A stretch of DNA of 64,000 nucleotides from CAVSRC01 sp963785065 (GCA_963785065.1 CAWATX010000003.1:591407-655406); one strand, 5' to 3'; shown: positions 29,603 through 38,169, counted from the first letter of the stretch. The notes: generated by a model from the letters alone, not told the origin. Program-made: numbers and translations.

Positions 29603-29628
29603 TCGAAAATCATCGAAAAGTATCGGCG
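29603..29628. promoter_or_regulatory. 10-base-phased TCGAAA repeats upstream of the DeoR-type gene
   Basis: TCGAAA at 29603 and 29613, then TCGG at 29623, are spaced exactly 10 bases, about 60-80 bases before the DeoR start. This matches the phasing of the CGTTT repeats at 20723-20747 and suggests autoregulation. Confidence 0.4.
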
Positions 29629-29802
29629 GTATGGATCAGCGCCGCCTGCTTTCCAAGGCAACCACCCCCTTCATTCCCCGCGATGCCAGGCCGGGGCCGG
29701 CAGGGGCATTGCCGACACACACGCGCTACCAACCGTGGAGTCACTACCAGATGCCCCGGCCGCGCGCCGGGCCAACGCTCGCTGGGCGGCTGCTGCCATG
29801 CC

Positions 29803-30324
29803 GGCGGCTACAACCGGCCGGTGAGCCTGCGTGTCTATCCGGAGAGGATCGTCGTCGCGGCAGAAGGCCAGGTGATCTGCGAGCACCGGCGCATCATCGA
29901 CCGGTCTCATGATCGGCCGGGACAGACGGTTTACGACTGGCGGCATTACCTGGCGGTCGTTCAGCGCAAGCCTGGCGCTCTTCGCAACGGTGCACCCTTT
30001 GCCGAACTCCCCGACGCCTTCAGGACGCTGCAGCAGCATCTCCTCAGGAAGCCGGGCGGCGATCGCGAGATGGTCGATATCCTGGCGCTCGTCCTTCAGC
30101 ACGACGAACAGGCTGTCCTCTCGGCCGTCGAGCTGGCGCTTGAGGCAGGCGTTCCGACAAAGATGCATGTGCTCAACCTGCTTCACAGACTGGTTGACGG
30201 CAAACCCCTCCTGCCGCCGGCCGTCAGTGCGCCTCAGGCTTTGACGCTCAGCAATGAGCCGCAGGCCAATGTCGAGCGCTACGACGCCCTGAGGAAGACG
30301 GCGGAGGCGCGTCATGGCTCATGA
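29803..30324 (+). pseudogene. istA: IS21 transposase IstA, C-terminal fragment
   Basis: Resemblance to IstA starts at about 29803 (GGYNRPVSLRVYPERIVVAA) and runs to the stop at 30324. Readable segments are HDRPGQTVYDWRHYLAVVQR, KPGALRNGAPFAELPDAF and the final part EAGVPTKMHVLNLLHRLVDG. About 170 residues remain of a protein normally near 500. The integrase core with its DDE residues is lost. Its end overlaps the istB start, as in intact IS21 elements. Confidence 0.75.
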
Positions 30325-31126
30325 TCCCGCCAGCGGCGCCATCGTCATCATGCTCAGGAGCCTCAAGATGTACGGCATGGCCCAGGCCGTTGGCGAGTTG
30401 ACTGAACAAGGCTCCCCCGCCTTTGCAGCCGCCGTTCCCATCCTGTCCCAGCTCCTCAAGGCCGAAACGGCTGAACGGGAGGTCAGGTCGGTGGCCTACC
30501 AGCTCAAGGCGGCGCGCTTCCCGGCCTACCGCGATCTGAATGGCTTCGACTTCTCAAGCAGCGAGATCAACGAGGCGCTCGTGCGCCAGCTCCATCGCTG
30601 CGAGTTCATCGACGAGGCCAACAACATCGTCCTGGTCGGCGGGCCCGGCACGGGAAAGACCCACGTCGCGACCGCTATCGGCGTGCAGGCCATTGAACAC
30701 CACCGCAGGCGAATCCGCTTCTTCTCGACAGTCGACCTCGTCAACGCGCTCGAGCAGGAGAAGGCACAAGGCAGATCCGGACAGATCGCCAACCGTCTCG
30801 TCCACTCCGATCTCGTCATCCTCGACGAACTCGGCTACCTGCCGTTCAGTGCACACGGCGGCGCCCTCCTGTTCCACCTCCTGAGCAAGCTCTACGAGCG
30901 CACCAGCATCATCATCACCACCAACTTGAGCTTCAGCGAATGGACCAGCGTGTTCGGCGATGCCAAGATGACGACCGCATTGCTCGACCGCCTCACCCAC
31001 CACTGCCATATCCTCGAGACCGGAAACGACAGCTTCCGGTTCAAGAACAGCTCGGCCCACCACGCCAAAACCAGGAAGGAGAAAAACAGGACATTGACCG
31101 TCGCACCACAGCCGAACGATACATGA
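30314..31126 (+). CDS. istB: IS21-family helper ATPase IstB
   Basis: 270 residues. The AAA+ ATPase core is intact: Walker A GGPGTGKTHVATAIG, Walker B LVILDELGYLPFSA, sensor region TSIIITTNLSFSEWTSVF and the C-terminal DRLTHHCHILETGNDSFRF. IstB assists IstA in target selection and transposition. The gene overlaps the truncated istA by 11 bases. It appears complete although its partner is broken. Confidence 0.93.
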   Translation: MAHDPASGAIVIMLRSLKMYGMAQAVGELTEQGSPAFAAAVPILSQLLKAETAEREVRSVAYQLKAARFPAYRDLNGFDFSSSEINEALVRQLHRCEFIDEANNIVLVGGPGTGKTHVATAIGVQAIEHHRRRIRFFSTVDLVNALEQEKAQGRSGQIANRLVHSDLVILDELGYLPFSAHGGALLFHLLSKLYERTSIIITTNLSFSEWTSVFGDAKMTTALLDRLTHHCHILETGNDSFRFKNSSAHHAKTRKEKNRTLTVAPQPNDT

Positions 31127-31131
31127 CAGGC

Positions 31132-31177
31132 GGGTCACTTCTCGGCGGAAATGCCGGGTCACTTCTCAACGGAAATC
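31132..31177 (+). repeat. IS21 right-end direct repeats
   Basis: Two 22-base copies at 31132-31153 and 31156-31177, period 24, share GGGTCACTTCTC and CGGAAAT with differences only at two middle bases and the last base. IS21 ends carry such repeats as transposase binding sites. Confidence 0.7.
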
Positions 31178-31187
31178 AACACCCATA

Positions 31188-31807
31188 GCGGTATGGCGTC
31201 AGCCCACTCTAGTTTTAGCGTGTGACAACTCTCAGCTCTTTCAAGCCGGCTAATGTAGCGTCCAAATCCCGCAAGGATCCGCCACTTCGCCGACAGGCGA
31301 CTTGAAAGAGACTATCCGTGGCCCGCTTGGTGCCCGCATAGCCCTTTCAATTTTGGTCCGTGACTGCGGTTGCGGCAACCAGACGCAGGTTTACGCACCG
31401 TTCGCGACAAGCTGCAGAAAGCCTGTCCGTGCGGCCGCGTCGAGCGACCGCCATGCTATCATTTCCGACCAAGATTACTGGCTCAACCTGTCGGCCCATT
31501 TCGGCTTTGCCTCGAAAGCGACCAAGTTTTCGCGTTGCTGCGAAAAGACGCGATGCGCCAAATCCGGTCTTCGGCCAGATAAGCGAAGCCAGCCCGGTCA
31601 GCGCGGCCATCACGCGCGGACATCGGGTCAAAGCCTGTAAGCCGCCCAGTCGTCCCGTCGTCCGGCGTGCCGAGGCCATCGGGCGGTCATCCCGCCAGGC
31701 CGCGAGCGTGCGGATTCAATTTGGCGGACCGCACTTCCATCCTCTTAAATATCCGGCCGCGGCTGGTCGCGGCACTCGGGGCGCGCTCAGGACGGAGGAA
31801 GAAAGGC
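31188..31807. other. Spacer between two insertion sequences, no convincing gene
   Basis: This 620-base stretch holds several overlapping open frames, none with a good ribosome binding site or a recognisable domain. The forward translation around 31485-31680 (for example SALPRKRPSFRVAAKRRDAP) resembles translated non-coding repeats I recall from rhizobial genomes; that is memory, not a search. Treat it as a possible dispersed repeat. Confidence 0.4.
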
Positions 31808-32076
31808 ATGTTCGGTCCCGGAAAGATCACCGCTTTTTTCGTCATGGCCTTCGCTGCAATCCTGTTGGCGGCACCGGCCTCGGCCGCTGGGGTGGGCGTG
31901 AAGTTCGACTCACGCGATCCGGCAACCTGCACCCCCGCTCAGTTGTCGGGTGCGATGACGCCAGCGCTGGCCCGTCAGGCCTTCATCTGCGACACCGAGG
32001 GCCTTACGCGCACGATGGGCGTCACCCAGAGCGGCCTGACGTTGGTGGCCAATGTTGTCAATCGGCTTCCAACATT
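31808..32076 (+). pseudogene. Secreted protein gene cut by the ISL3 element
   Basis: The ATG at 31808 has AGGAAGAAAGG upstream. MFGPGKITAFFVMAFAAILLAAPASA is a signal peptide, followed by about 60 residues (VGVKFDSRDPATCTPAQLSG) with two cysteines. The frame then runs into the left inverted repeat of the insertion element at 32077. The lost C-terminal part does not appear on the other side of the element, so the gene was deleted or rearranged as well as interrupted. Original function unknown. Confidence 0.7.
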
Positions 32077-32100
32077 GGGTCTGACGCACTTCTGGTGCAG
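32077..32100 (+). repeat. ISL3 left inverted repeat
   Basis: Begins GGGTCTGAC. Its partner at 33704-33727, read in complement, begins GGGTCTGACTCAATTCTG; both share GGGTCTGAC and end TGCAG. Confidence 0.85.
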
Positions 32101-32108
32101 CTGGGGGG

Positions 32109-33518
32109 TCATGCGGCGCCGATCAGCCGGGCCTCGAGTAGGTCGAGCTTGGCGCGGCCGTACATCTGGCGCTTGACCAGCTTGAGCCTCGTGACCTGGC
32201 CCTCTGTCTGGCCGTTGGACCAGGGCGAGAAGATCGCGGCGTGGACGGCGGCGACGTCCCTGCGGATGCCGTTGGCGAACGAACTGACGAGGCTGTTGGC
32301 GGCGCGGTCGATCCAGGCCGGCAGCTGCGCCTCGGCTCTGGCGCGGACCATGCCGTGGAAGTCGCTGATGATTTGGCGCGCTGCGACGAGGTCGGGCACG
32401 CCCTCCTCGACGGCGGCGATGGTGACCGATTCCGACTTGGACAGGTTGTCCCTGGACGTCGTCATAAGCCGCGCCAAGGTCCGGGCCGAGGGCGTGCGGG
32501 CCAAGCTCTGGGCGTCGGTTTTGTCTGCCTGCCGCCGGCGCGTCGCCCATTCCACGACCACCCTGGCCGAGCCCCTGAAGCCTTGAGCCCTTAGCTGACG
32601 CCAGAGCGCGGCGGCGTTGCGGGCGCCGGCTTCCCATTGTGCGTCCAGCCAGGGCAAATGCGCCTCCAACGAACTCTGCCGGGGCCTGAAGACGTCGGAA
32701 CGTTCGCCCCGAATGATCCGGCGGATCGTCTGGCGATGGTGACCTGTGCGCTTGACGATCTGCTTGATCGAGACCCCGTCCTTCCACAGCGCCAGGATCG
32801 CGATGTTGGTCTCTTCACGGCGCAGGTAGCCCTCGTACTGAAGGCGTTCGGCGGAGGTGAGCAGGTCCGGGTTGATCGTCGCCGCGCCGATCACTCGGCG
32901 GATCTGCCGCATCGATTTGCGAACAGCGTCGAGGAACGCCTGGGAGGCGTTGTGCATGAGATGCCAGCGATCGGCGACCTGGATCGCGTTAGGCAGCGCC
33001 TTGGCGATGGCCTCGCCGTAGCCGCCGCCGCGATCGCGCGCAACGACCGCGATGTCCGGATGACTGCGGAGCCAATCCTCCGCCGTCGTCTGCTCGCGAT
33101 CAACAAGGAGCGCAACAGGCCGTCGGCGCTCAAGATCGCAGATGATCGTGCCGTACCGATGGTTCCGACGCCAGGCGAAGTCGTCGATGCCGATCACGGC
33201 GAGCGGATCGGTCGGCGGCCGTGCTCGCCGCCGGACGACGCGCAAAAGAGTGTCATTGCTCACCGGGGTCATCAGCCGTGCGGCGAAGGCGGCGGCCGGG
33301 CGGCCGCCGAGGGCGAGGCCAAGATGATGGACAATATGGTCGAGACGTTCGGTTCGCCGGGCGAGCGGCGCCAGGGCACATTCCGCGAACCGCTCGGCGA
33401 ATATCCGACGCGGGCAGAGGACGGCGTCACACTGAAAACGCCGAACCATCACCCGCAGCTCGACGCGCCGTCCACCGAGCGGCAGGTCCGCGGGGCGGCG
33501 CCAATAGCGGCTACGCAC
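32109..33518 (-). CDS. ISL3-family transposase
   Basis: 469 residues from the GTG at 33518. The catalytic core is readable: VIGIDDFAWRRNHRYGTIIC (first Asp), VVARDRGGGYGEAIAKALPN (second Asp region), VADRWHLMHNASQ, and the C-terminal NGQTEGQVTRLKLVKRQMYG with the Glu of the DDE triad. Upstream of 33518 the same frame stays open to about 33670 and encodes the expected zinc ribbon (ADDCACPDCGTRSIRV) and LVPAGFNVE, but no ATG, GTG or TTG occurs there. Either an unusual start (ATT or CTG near 33660) is used or the start has been lost. Confidence 0.88.
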   Translation of the reverse strand: MRSRYWRRPADLPLGGRRVELRVMVRRFQCDAVLCPRRIFAERFAECALAPLARRTERLDHIVHHLGLALGGRPAAAFAARLMTPVSNDTLLRVVRRRARPPTDPLAVIGIDDFAWRRNHRYGTIICDLERRRPVALLVDREQTTAEDWLRSHPDIAVVARDRGGGYGEAIAKALPNAIQVADRWHLMHNASQAFLDAVRKSMRQIRRVIGAATINPDLLTSAERLQYEGYLRREETNIAILALWKDGVSIKQIVKRTGHHRQTIRRIIRGERSDVFRPRQSSLEAHLPWLDAQWEAGARNAAALWRQLRAQGFRGSARVVVEWATRRRQADKTDAQSLARTPSARTLARLMTTSRDNLSKSESVTIAAVEEGVPDLVAARQIISDFHGMVRARAEAQLPAWIDRAANSLVSSFANGIRRDVAAVHAAIFSPWSNGQTEGQVTRLKLVKRQMYGRAKLDLLEARLIGAA

Positions 33519-33703
33519 GCGTATCGATCGCGTGCCGCAGTCCGGGCAAGCGCAATCGTCCGCCTTCGCCCTTACCCAGATGACAACCCGATCGGGCTCG
33601 ACCGCCGTACGCTCGACATTGAAGCCCGCCGGAACGAGGTCTGTGACCCGCTGAGCCAGCGCAATGATTCTCCCGTGAAAACCAGTGCAAGGACACGATC
33701 CGT

Positions 33704-33727
33704 CTGCATCAGAATTGAGTCAGACCC
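33704..33727 (-). repeat. ISL3 right inverted repeat
   Basis: Complementary in layout to 32077-32100. It marks the right end of the element, 23 bases before the truncated ABC ATPase sequence resumes. Confidence 0.85.
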
Positions 33728-33922
33728 AAATTTGCACGCCGAGTAACACATGATGGCGGTAGACTGGCCCGCCGCGAGCACCAGATCGACGCCTTTCAAC
33801 ACTTCGATGTCGCCATAGCGCTTGCGGACGCCTTCGACCCGGATCGCTAGTTGCGGCGCAGGCGCAACACCGGTGCCACCTGGCACCCCGGATTCTTCAA
33901 GCTTTGTCGCTGTCTCGTTCAT
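33728..33922 (-). pseudogene. ABC exporter ATPase, truncated before Walker A
   Basis: From ATG 33922 the frame encodes MNETATKLEESGVPGGTGVA and then the start of an ABC ATPase, IRVEGVRKRYGDIEVLKGVD, LVLAAGQSTAIM. The Walker A motif should follow at once, but the sequence switches to CYSACKF, 21 bases of unrelated DNA, and then the ISL3 end. The product cannot bind ATP. It lies just after the FtsX-type permease gene, so that exporter has lost its dedicated ATPase. Confidence 0.85.
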
Positions 33923-33933
33923 GCAAGGCCCCT

Positions 33934-35175
33934 TCATTCGCTGCGTAGCAGCCGCCACGGTTGCGGCCGTGGCATGGCGAGAACAACCAGAACTGCGAGA
34001 ACGCTGACCAAGAGGCTGGCGGCCATCGCAATGCCTGCGGGCAGCCATGCGACTGTAACTGGCGCGGTAATGGTCTGAGTCCGATTGAGCGTGGCCTGCG
34101 GAATAAAGTGCGGCGTGGAGCTTAAGTCCCAAGGTAGATCGACCGTGACCGAAACGTGGCCCAGCGCCAAGATGACAACGATAGCGAGAATAAGCCCAGT
34201 CGCGGTGCCCAGGACCGCGAGCGCGAAATTCTCGACCAACACCTGCTCGCGAATGTGCCGCCAGGACCAGCCAATCGCTTGCAGGATCGCCATTTCGCGC
34301 CGCCGCTCCGCCACCGCGGTCGCGGTCGCGCGCCACACGAAAGCCGCGGCAAAGACGCCGATAACGACCGCGATGATCAATCCCATGCTCTGCGAGAGAA
34401 AGAGCACGCCACTCAGCGCCTGGCGCATCGACAGTTCGCTCGACACCACGCCCTTCTTGCCGAGCAAACTGGTGATTTTGGTCACCACCGCTTCCAGGTG
34501 CTCGCGATTGACCTTGACCAGGACGAGGTTGGTATCGTCGGGGCCGAACGGATAAAGCGCCCTGATCTCTGGGGCCGCCGTGGCCAGGGTTTGCGCCGGC
34601 GCAAGCGGCATATAGACATCAGCACGCACCACCGTGCCGGTCCGCGCCGCATCGACGATGCCTGCGACCTGAAACATCTCTGGGCCGACCTTGATGTCGT
34701 CTCCCGCTTTGAGATGATTGTTATTGGCGAAATCGCTATCGATGAGAATGGCTTTGTCGTCGGCCGTGATCGGCTTGCCGGCGACGAGCAGGTGACCAAA
34801 TCTGGCGAGGCCGGCGTCGGTGTTTTCGATGCCGAGCACCAACTCGTATCGATTGGGTTCGAGGTCCCACATGTAGACCGCCCGCGTCAGCGATATGACG
34901 CCTGGCACCGCCTGGATCTGCTTGATGATGTCCGCCGGAATCAAGGCGTTGGGATGCGGGAACACGAGCCCTTCGAGTTTCGGCGGAATGTCGCCCTGCG
35001 TCTGTACAACCACGTCAGCGCCGACCGTCTCGATCGGCACCTGCAAGGCGTTGCCGTAGGACGTCGCCAGCGCGGTCAGTACCATGGCCGCCACAATCGC
35101 CAGTGCGATACTGATCATGGTGACCAGCGATCGGCCGCGGCGAAAGATAAGTTCACTGAATGCGTAGCGAAGCAT
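33934..35175 (-). CDS. FtsX-type ABC exporter permease (MacB/LolC-like)
   Basis: 413 residues. One N-terminal helix (LVTMISIALAIVAAMVLTAL) is followed by a large periplasmic domain (about 50-265) and three C-terminal helices, the FtsX layout. The cytoplasmic loop ATATAVAERRREMAILQAIG is the coupling motif. MacB/LolCE-type systems use ATP to move lipoproteins or small molecules across the envelope. Its ATPase gene next to it is broken; the ATPases at 44150 and 44808 belong to a different permease but might substitute. A weak FNR-like sequence TTGACTATCATTAA lies at 35232-35245, ~57 bases upstream. The upstream gap 35176-35463 shows no other signal. Confidence 0.88.
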   Translation of the reverse strand: MLRYAFSELIFRRGRSLVTMISIALAIVAAMVLTALATSYGNALQVPIETVGADVVVQTQGDIPPKLEGLVFPHPNALIPADIIKQIQAVPGVISLTRAVYMWDLEPNRYELVLGIENTDAGLARFGHLLVAGKPITADDKAILIDSDFANNNHLKAGDDIKVGPEMFQVAGIVDAARTGTVVRADVYMPLAPAQTLATAAPEIRALYPFGPDDTNLVLVKVNREHLEAVVTKITSLLGKKGVVSSELSMRQALSGVLFLSQSMGLIIAVVIGVFAAAFVWRATATAVAERRREMAILQAIGWSWRHIREQVLVENFALAVLGTATGLILAIVVILALGHVSVTVDLPWDLSSTPHFIPQATLNRTQTITAPVTVAWLPAGIAMAASLLVSVLAVLVVLAMPRPQPWRLLRSE

Positions 35176-35463
35176 CGCACCAACCTTGAGGGAAGCGGCT
35201 CGCTGGCGCTGGCCCGGCGCGCAGGAGTTTAGTTGACTATCATTAAGCGCGCGAGGGCTGCGGGTTCCTCCGGCCGTGGCAAATTGCCTGGACCGAAATC
35301 AGCACGCAACGCTGAAGCAATGCTCGGCACAGAATCCTCAACCGATTGGCGTTGATATATAACGCGACGACGCGAGAGGGTCCGGTGCTGGTGCATTTTA
35401 GGATCGGCCGCCAAGGCGACATCTGCTTTCTCGGGGCTGGAGTCTGTTTCAGGACGGCTGAAG

Positions 35464-36315
35464 TTAACCGCCCGCAAAGCCGCCGAAAAGCAGTGCTATA
35501 AGCAAGCCTGCCGCGAGCACTATGAACGAGACAACGGTCATGACGGCCACTGTCGGCTGCGGCGTGTGGTCGGAGTGCGGGTCGTTCGGCATCGTTGTGC
35601 CGCGCGCACCTTCTTCTTCCACCGCCATCGCCGCATGATCATGGGGCGGAGCAGCCTTTCCCACCGGCCGCACCGTCATCATGCCGTGTTTTAGTTGGTT
35701 GGCGACAAGCCACCAGTTCATCGGGTAGGCAGCGACAAGACCGGCCATCAGCGCCAGCGACATGCGGAACCAAAAGAGCGGCGCGGTTGGTTCATGGGCC
35801 GCCGGCGCATGGGCGAAAGCGAGGCTCATCACCGGGATCATTCCGCCCATCAGGCAATTCATCGACAAAAGTTCCGGCAGGAACGTCGACCGCAGCGACC
35901 TGAGATAGGACCCACCGGCCATCTCGCGCATGAACAGCGACTGGAATATCGCCCAGCCGAAGGCGAAGCCAAGCACGTATTCCAACGCGAGTTCGCCGAT
36001 TTGTCCCACGGCAATCGCGGCGCCGATTAAGGCCCCGGCAAGGATGCCGACACCGTCGCCCGCGACGCAGTGAATGGTCGATCCGAGGACCTGGCGCCAG
36101 CGGACGGCGACATAGCGCTCATGCAGACCCGGCAGTGGCTCGCGGCAGCCGAGCACATAGAGAAAGGCGCCGAACGGACCCGAGTAGAGCGTGACGAGGA
36201 CAAATCCCCATTTCACTACAGGGTTTTCGGGTGTCGCACGGATGTCCACGGCGACGAAGGCCACCGACAACGCGGTCAGCAGGAACCACAGAAGCATGAC
36301 GCCGTCGATGATCAT
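35464..36315 (-). CDS. DUF4396 membrane protein
   Basis: 283 residues. Helices appear around 5-25, 38-55, 90-110, 150-170, 185-205 and 258-280. Markers for DUF4396 are GSTIHCVAGDGVGILAGALI, YVLGFAFGWAIFQSLFM, SFLPELLSMNCLMGGMIPVM and YPMNWWLVANQLKHGMMTV. Before the last helix is a loop rich in histidine and methionine (HDHAAMAVEEEGARGTTMPN). DUF4396 proteins often lie near copper and cytochrome genes in proteobacteria, as here. A role in metal handling is suggested by this loop and context but not established. Confidence 0.85.
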   Translation of the reverse strand: MIIDGVMLLWFLLTALSVAFVAVDIRATPENPVVKWGFVLVTLYSGPFGAFLYVLGCREPLPGLHERYVAVRWRQVLGSTIHCVAGDGVGILAGALIGAAIAVGQIGELALEYVLGFAFGWAIFQSLFMREMAGGSYLRSLRSTFLPELLSMNCLMGGMIPVMSLAFAHAPAAHEPTAPLFWFRMSLALMAGLVAAYPMNWWLVANQLKHGMMTVRPVGKAAPPHDHAAMAVEEEGARGTTMPNDPHSDHTPQPTVAVMTVVSFIVLAAGLLIALLFGGFAGG

Positions 36316-36412
36316 GATATCGCTCCCCGGCCAAAACCCTTGAGCGTGTCATCATAGCCGATGTGGGTCGCCTCGGGAGGCCGGCAGGCCGGGGAGCTCG
36401 ATCCTACGCGCC

Positions 36413-36877
36413 TTAATCGTTCTGACCGGTCACTGCCACGACCCACAAGCTGCTGAACGTGGTGAGCGACACCGTCTCTCCGGGCTCAAGGCAGCGGTTG
36501 CGGCTCATCATGTGGTTATCGATTACGTTGATGGTGTTGCCGTTCTCTAGGCGAATGCCGTTGCGGCAATGGTTCAGGCCTTGAGCATCCGGCTCGCAGT
36601 TGGTGTCGCTGAGCACGACGCCTGATGCGCGCACGCCGTCTGCCGGAAGCCCACCATCCACGACCTGCAACAGGTATTTCCCGCCGTGACCATTCTCATA
36701 CCACGATGACAAGTCGTACCCGGAAGGTATCGCCGGCTGGGCGCTTGCCGGCTGTTTGCTGTTGAGGAACAGGAAGGCCGTGGTGCCCATGGCGCCAATT
36801 ACAGCGAGCACGAGCGAGCCAGTCAGCCAGCGGCGCGGCTTGCGATACGGCGATTGTGATTGCGGTCTGATGTTCAT
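36413..36877 (-). CDS. Membrane-anchored hypothetical protein
   Basis: 154 residues from ATG 36877. A cytoplasmic N-terminus rich in Arg/Gln (NIRPQSQSPYRKPRRW), one helix (LTGSLVLAVIGAMGTTAFLF), then a periplasmic domain with three cysteines (CEPDAQGLNHC and RCLEPGE), which could form a disulfide. I do not recognise the family. Co-oriented with DUF4396 and the EF-hand gene, so probably part of the same envelope cluster. Confidence 0.65.
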   Translation of the reverse strand: MNIRPQSQSPYRKPRRWLTGSLVLAVIGAMGTTAFLFLNSKQPASAQPAIPSGYDLSSWYENGHGGKYLLQVVDGGLPADGVRASGVVLSDTNCEPDAQGLNHCRNGIRLENGNTINVIDNHMMSRNRCLEPGETVSLTTFSSLWVVAVTGQND

Positions 36878-37002
36878 CTTTTTTCTCTGCCTTTGTGTGA
36901 TGACCGTCTGCGGCCGGCTCAGCCGAGCCGCACCGTTTGACAACCACTTGTGCGTCGGGGTGCTAAACAGGATGAGATGCCAGCACCCCGAGCATGGTTG
37001 CG

Positions 37003-37443
37003 CTACTTGCCGCTCTGATCGTCGTCGCCGTCGGAGTGGAACGCCTTCAGCTCGTCTGCTGTGAGTTGACCGTCATGATTGGCATCGAGGTACTTGAACA
37101 TCCTCGCGTGGATCGCCTGGAACTCGTCCAGTGACAGGACGCCGTCACCGTTGGTATCCATCATGACGAGCATCACGTCAGGGTCCATCATGCCCGCACC
37201 CATCATGCCGAATGCCGTCATGTTTGGACCCCAGCCCTGACGACCCGTCCAGCCCTGCCCCATGTGCCCGTAGGCCCAGGGCATCGCGCCCGGCATGCCC
37301 CAGCCGGGTTGGCCGGACTGAGCCGGGGGCTGCCCCGGCGAGCCATCCTGCATCATGCCGGGGCCGGCCTGGTGAGCGAGGGCAGCGGTGATGCCAAAGG
37401 CGAGAACGACGACCGAGAGGGTAGTTGCGAGAAGCTTGCTCAT
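37003..37443 (-). CDS. Secreted EF-hand calcium-binding protein
   Basis: 146 residues with GGAGA before ATG 37443. The signal peptide LLATTLSVVVLAFGITAALA is followed by a Gly/Met/Pro/Gln-rich segment (AGPGMMQDGSPGQPPAQSGQ) and two EF-hand loops, DTNGDGVLSLDEF and DANHDGQLTADEL. Both have the Asp-x-Asn/Asp-x-Asp-Gly calcium pattern and a closing Glu. It is exported to the periplasm. The methionine-rich segment (MTAFGMMGAGMMDPDVM) could also bind copper, in keeping with its neighbours. Confidence 0.85.
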   Translation of the reverse strand: MSKLLATTLSVVVLAFGITAALAHQAGPGMMQDGSPGQPPAQSGQPGWGMPGAMPWAYGHMGQGWTGRQGWGPNMTAFGMMGAGMMDPDVMLVMMDTNGDGVLSLDEFQAIHARMFKYLDANHDGQLTADELKAFHSDGDDDQSGK

Positions 37444-37691
37444 GGAAGTCTCCGTATTGAGCGTTGATTGTGTCCTTGGCCCTAAGGCCGTGCGCCGCTT
37501 GGTCGGCCGTTCGCAGTGGCAGGTTTGAGACGCTTGCCGAACGGGTAGATGCGACGCCGCAGCCTTGGGGCTGGCACCAGCCTCCAAAAGTGTTCCTGGT
37601 GGATGGCGGGTGCCGACTAGCTACGGGAGGTCCGGAGCGGCCATCGGCTCACGCATCAATACGTGACGATCGGCAACGCAGGCGGACCGCT

Positions 37692-38030
37692 TCAGAGCGA
37701 AGCGATCGGCGGAGGGATTTCGGGGGAGAGGCTGGAGCCTTCCAGCCCGGAGACCGGCGCTGTGTTCCAGCCGACGGTTCGGATGTGACTTTGAACGATC
37801 GCGGGCGCCGGCAACAGGAAAGCCATACCGGACATAGGGCACGCCAGCTGCATCGCTCCGCGGTCACAGTTCCGTGAGGGAGACGGGTGTTCGGCAGACA
37901 CGTGTTCGACTGTTTGACTGTGGCAATTGGCAGAGGCTGGGGAGGCCGACGCGTAGCTCGACCCCAGCCCGGCGAAAAGGCCGAGTGCAAACATCACGGT
38001 AATGAGGACGACACCCAAGCGATGAAACAT
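37692..38030 (-). CDS. Secreted hypothetical protein with cysteine/histidine centre
   Basis: 112 residues if started at ATG 38030; an upstream in-frame TTG (38078) is possible. The N-terminal stretch MFHRLGVVLITVMFALGLFA is a signal peptide. The mature part has CHSQTVEHVSAEHPSPSRNC and LACPMSGMAFLLPAP, a small Cys/His/Met-containing protein. A perfect FNR/FixK box (38111-38124) lies 81 bases before the start, which supports its being a real, regulated gene. Function unknown; metal-binding is a guess from residues. Confidence 0.55.
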   Translation of the reverse strand: MFHRLGVVLITVMFALGLFAGLGSSYASASPASANCHSQTVEHVSAEHPSPSRNCDRGAMQLACPMSGMAFLLPAPAIVQSHIRTVGWNTAPVSGLEGSSLSPEIPPPIASL

Positions 38031-38110
38031 CTTGTTTGCAGCACGTCCTGCTATTTGGCGAGATCCCGCCAGCGTCAAAACAGCAAGCGCTCGTTTGACG
38101 AAGAGCGTCG

Positions 38111-38124
38111 TTGATCCAGATCAA
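38111..38124 (-). promoter_or_regulatory. FNR/FixK-type box, perfect TTGAT-N4-ATCAA
   Basis: TTGATCCAGATCAA is an exact match to the FNR consensus. It is placed upstream of the leftward gene starting at 38030 and downstream of the cytochrome c gene. Distance to the start codon is about 81 bases, leaving room for a class II promoter. Confidence 0.65.
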
Positions 38125-38169
38125 TCGGCACGCAGACGCACTCTCGATTGGATGACGTAAAACGTTGGG

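Larger units (their letters stand above)
29803..31187 (+). mobile_element. 5'-truncated IS21-family insertion sequence
   Basis: The remains hold the C-terminal part of IstA, a full IstB and the right end. The left end and the N-terminal DNA-binding and catalytic part of IstA are missing. The right end has the multiple short repeats typical of IS21 (31132-31177). The right boundary is an estimate. IstB alone cannot transpose, so the element is dead unless supplied in trans. Confidence 0.75.
32077..33727 (-). mobile_element. ISL3-family insertion sequence, structurally complete
   Basis: 1651 bases bounded by 24-base imperfect inverted repeats (GGGTCTGACGCACTTCTGGTGCAG at the left, matching 18 of 24 on the right). 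One transposase gene fills it. ISL3 elements usually make 8-base target duplications. The flanks here, CCAACATT at the left and AAATTTGC at the right, do not match, so the present junction is not a simple insertion. Confidence 0.88.

Noticed and set aside
31132..31177. Possible CRISPR-like repeat pair
   Set aside because: Only two 22-base copies with a 2-base gap, at the end of an IS21 element; these are transposase binding repeats.
31360..32586. 408-codon forward frame entering the ISL3 element
   Set aside because: It runs antisense into the transposase and has no start signal; the first part may be a repeat translation only.
32061..33735. Target-site duplication around the ISL3 element
   Set aside because: The 8-base flanks CCAACATT and AAATTTGC do not match, nor do shorter direct repeats.
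35229..35477. Minus-strand 82-codon frame between the FtsX permease and DUF4396
   Set aside because: No ribosome binding site, no domain, unusual composition; the region is more likely a promoter.
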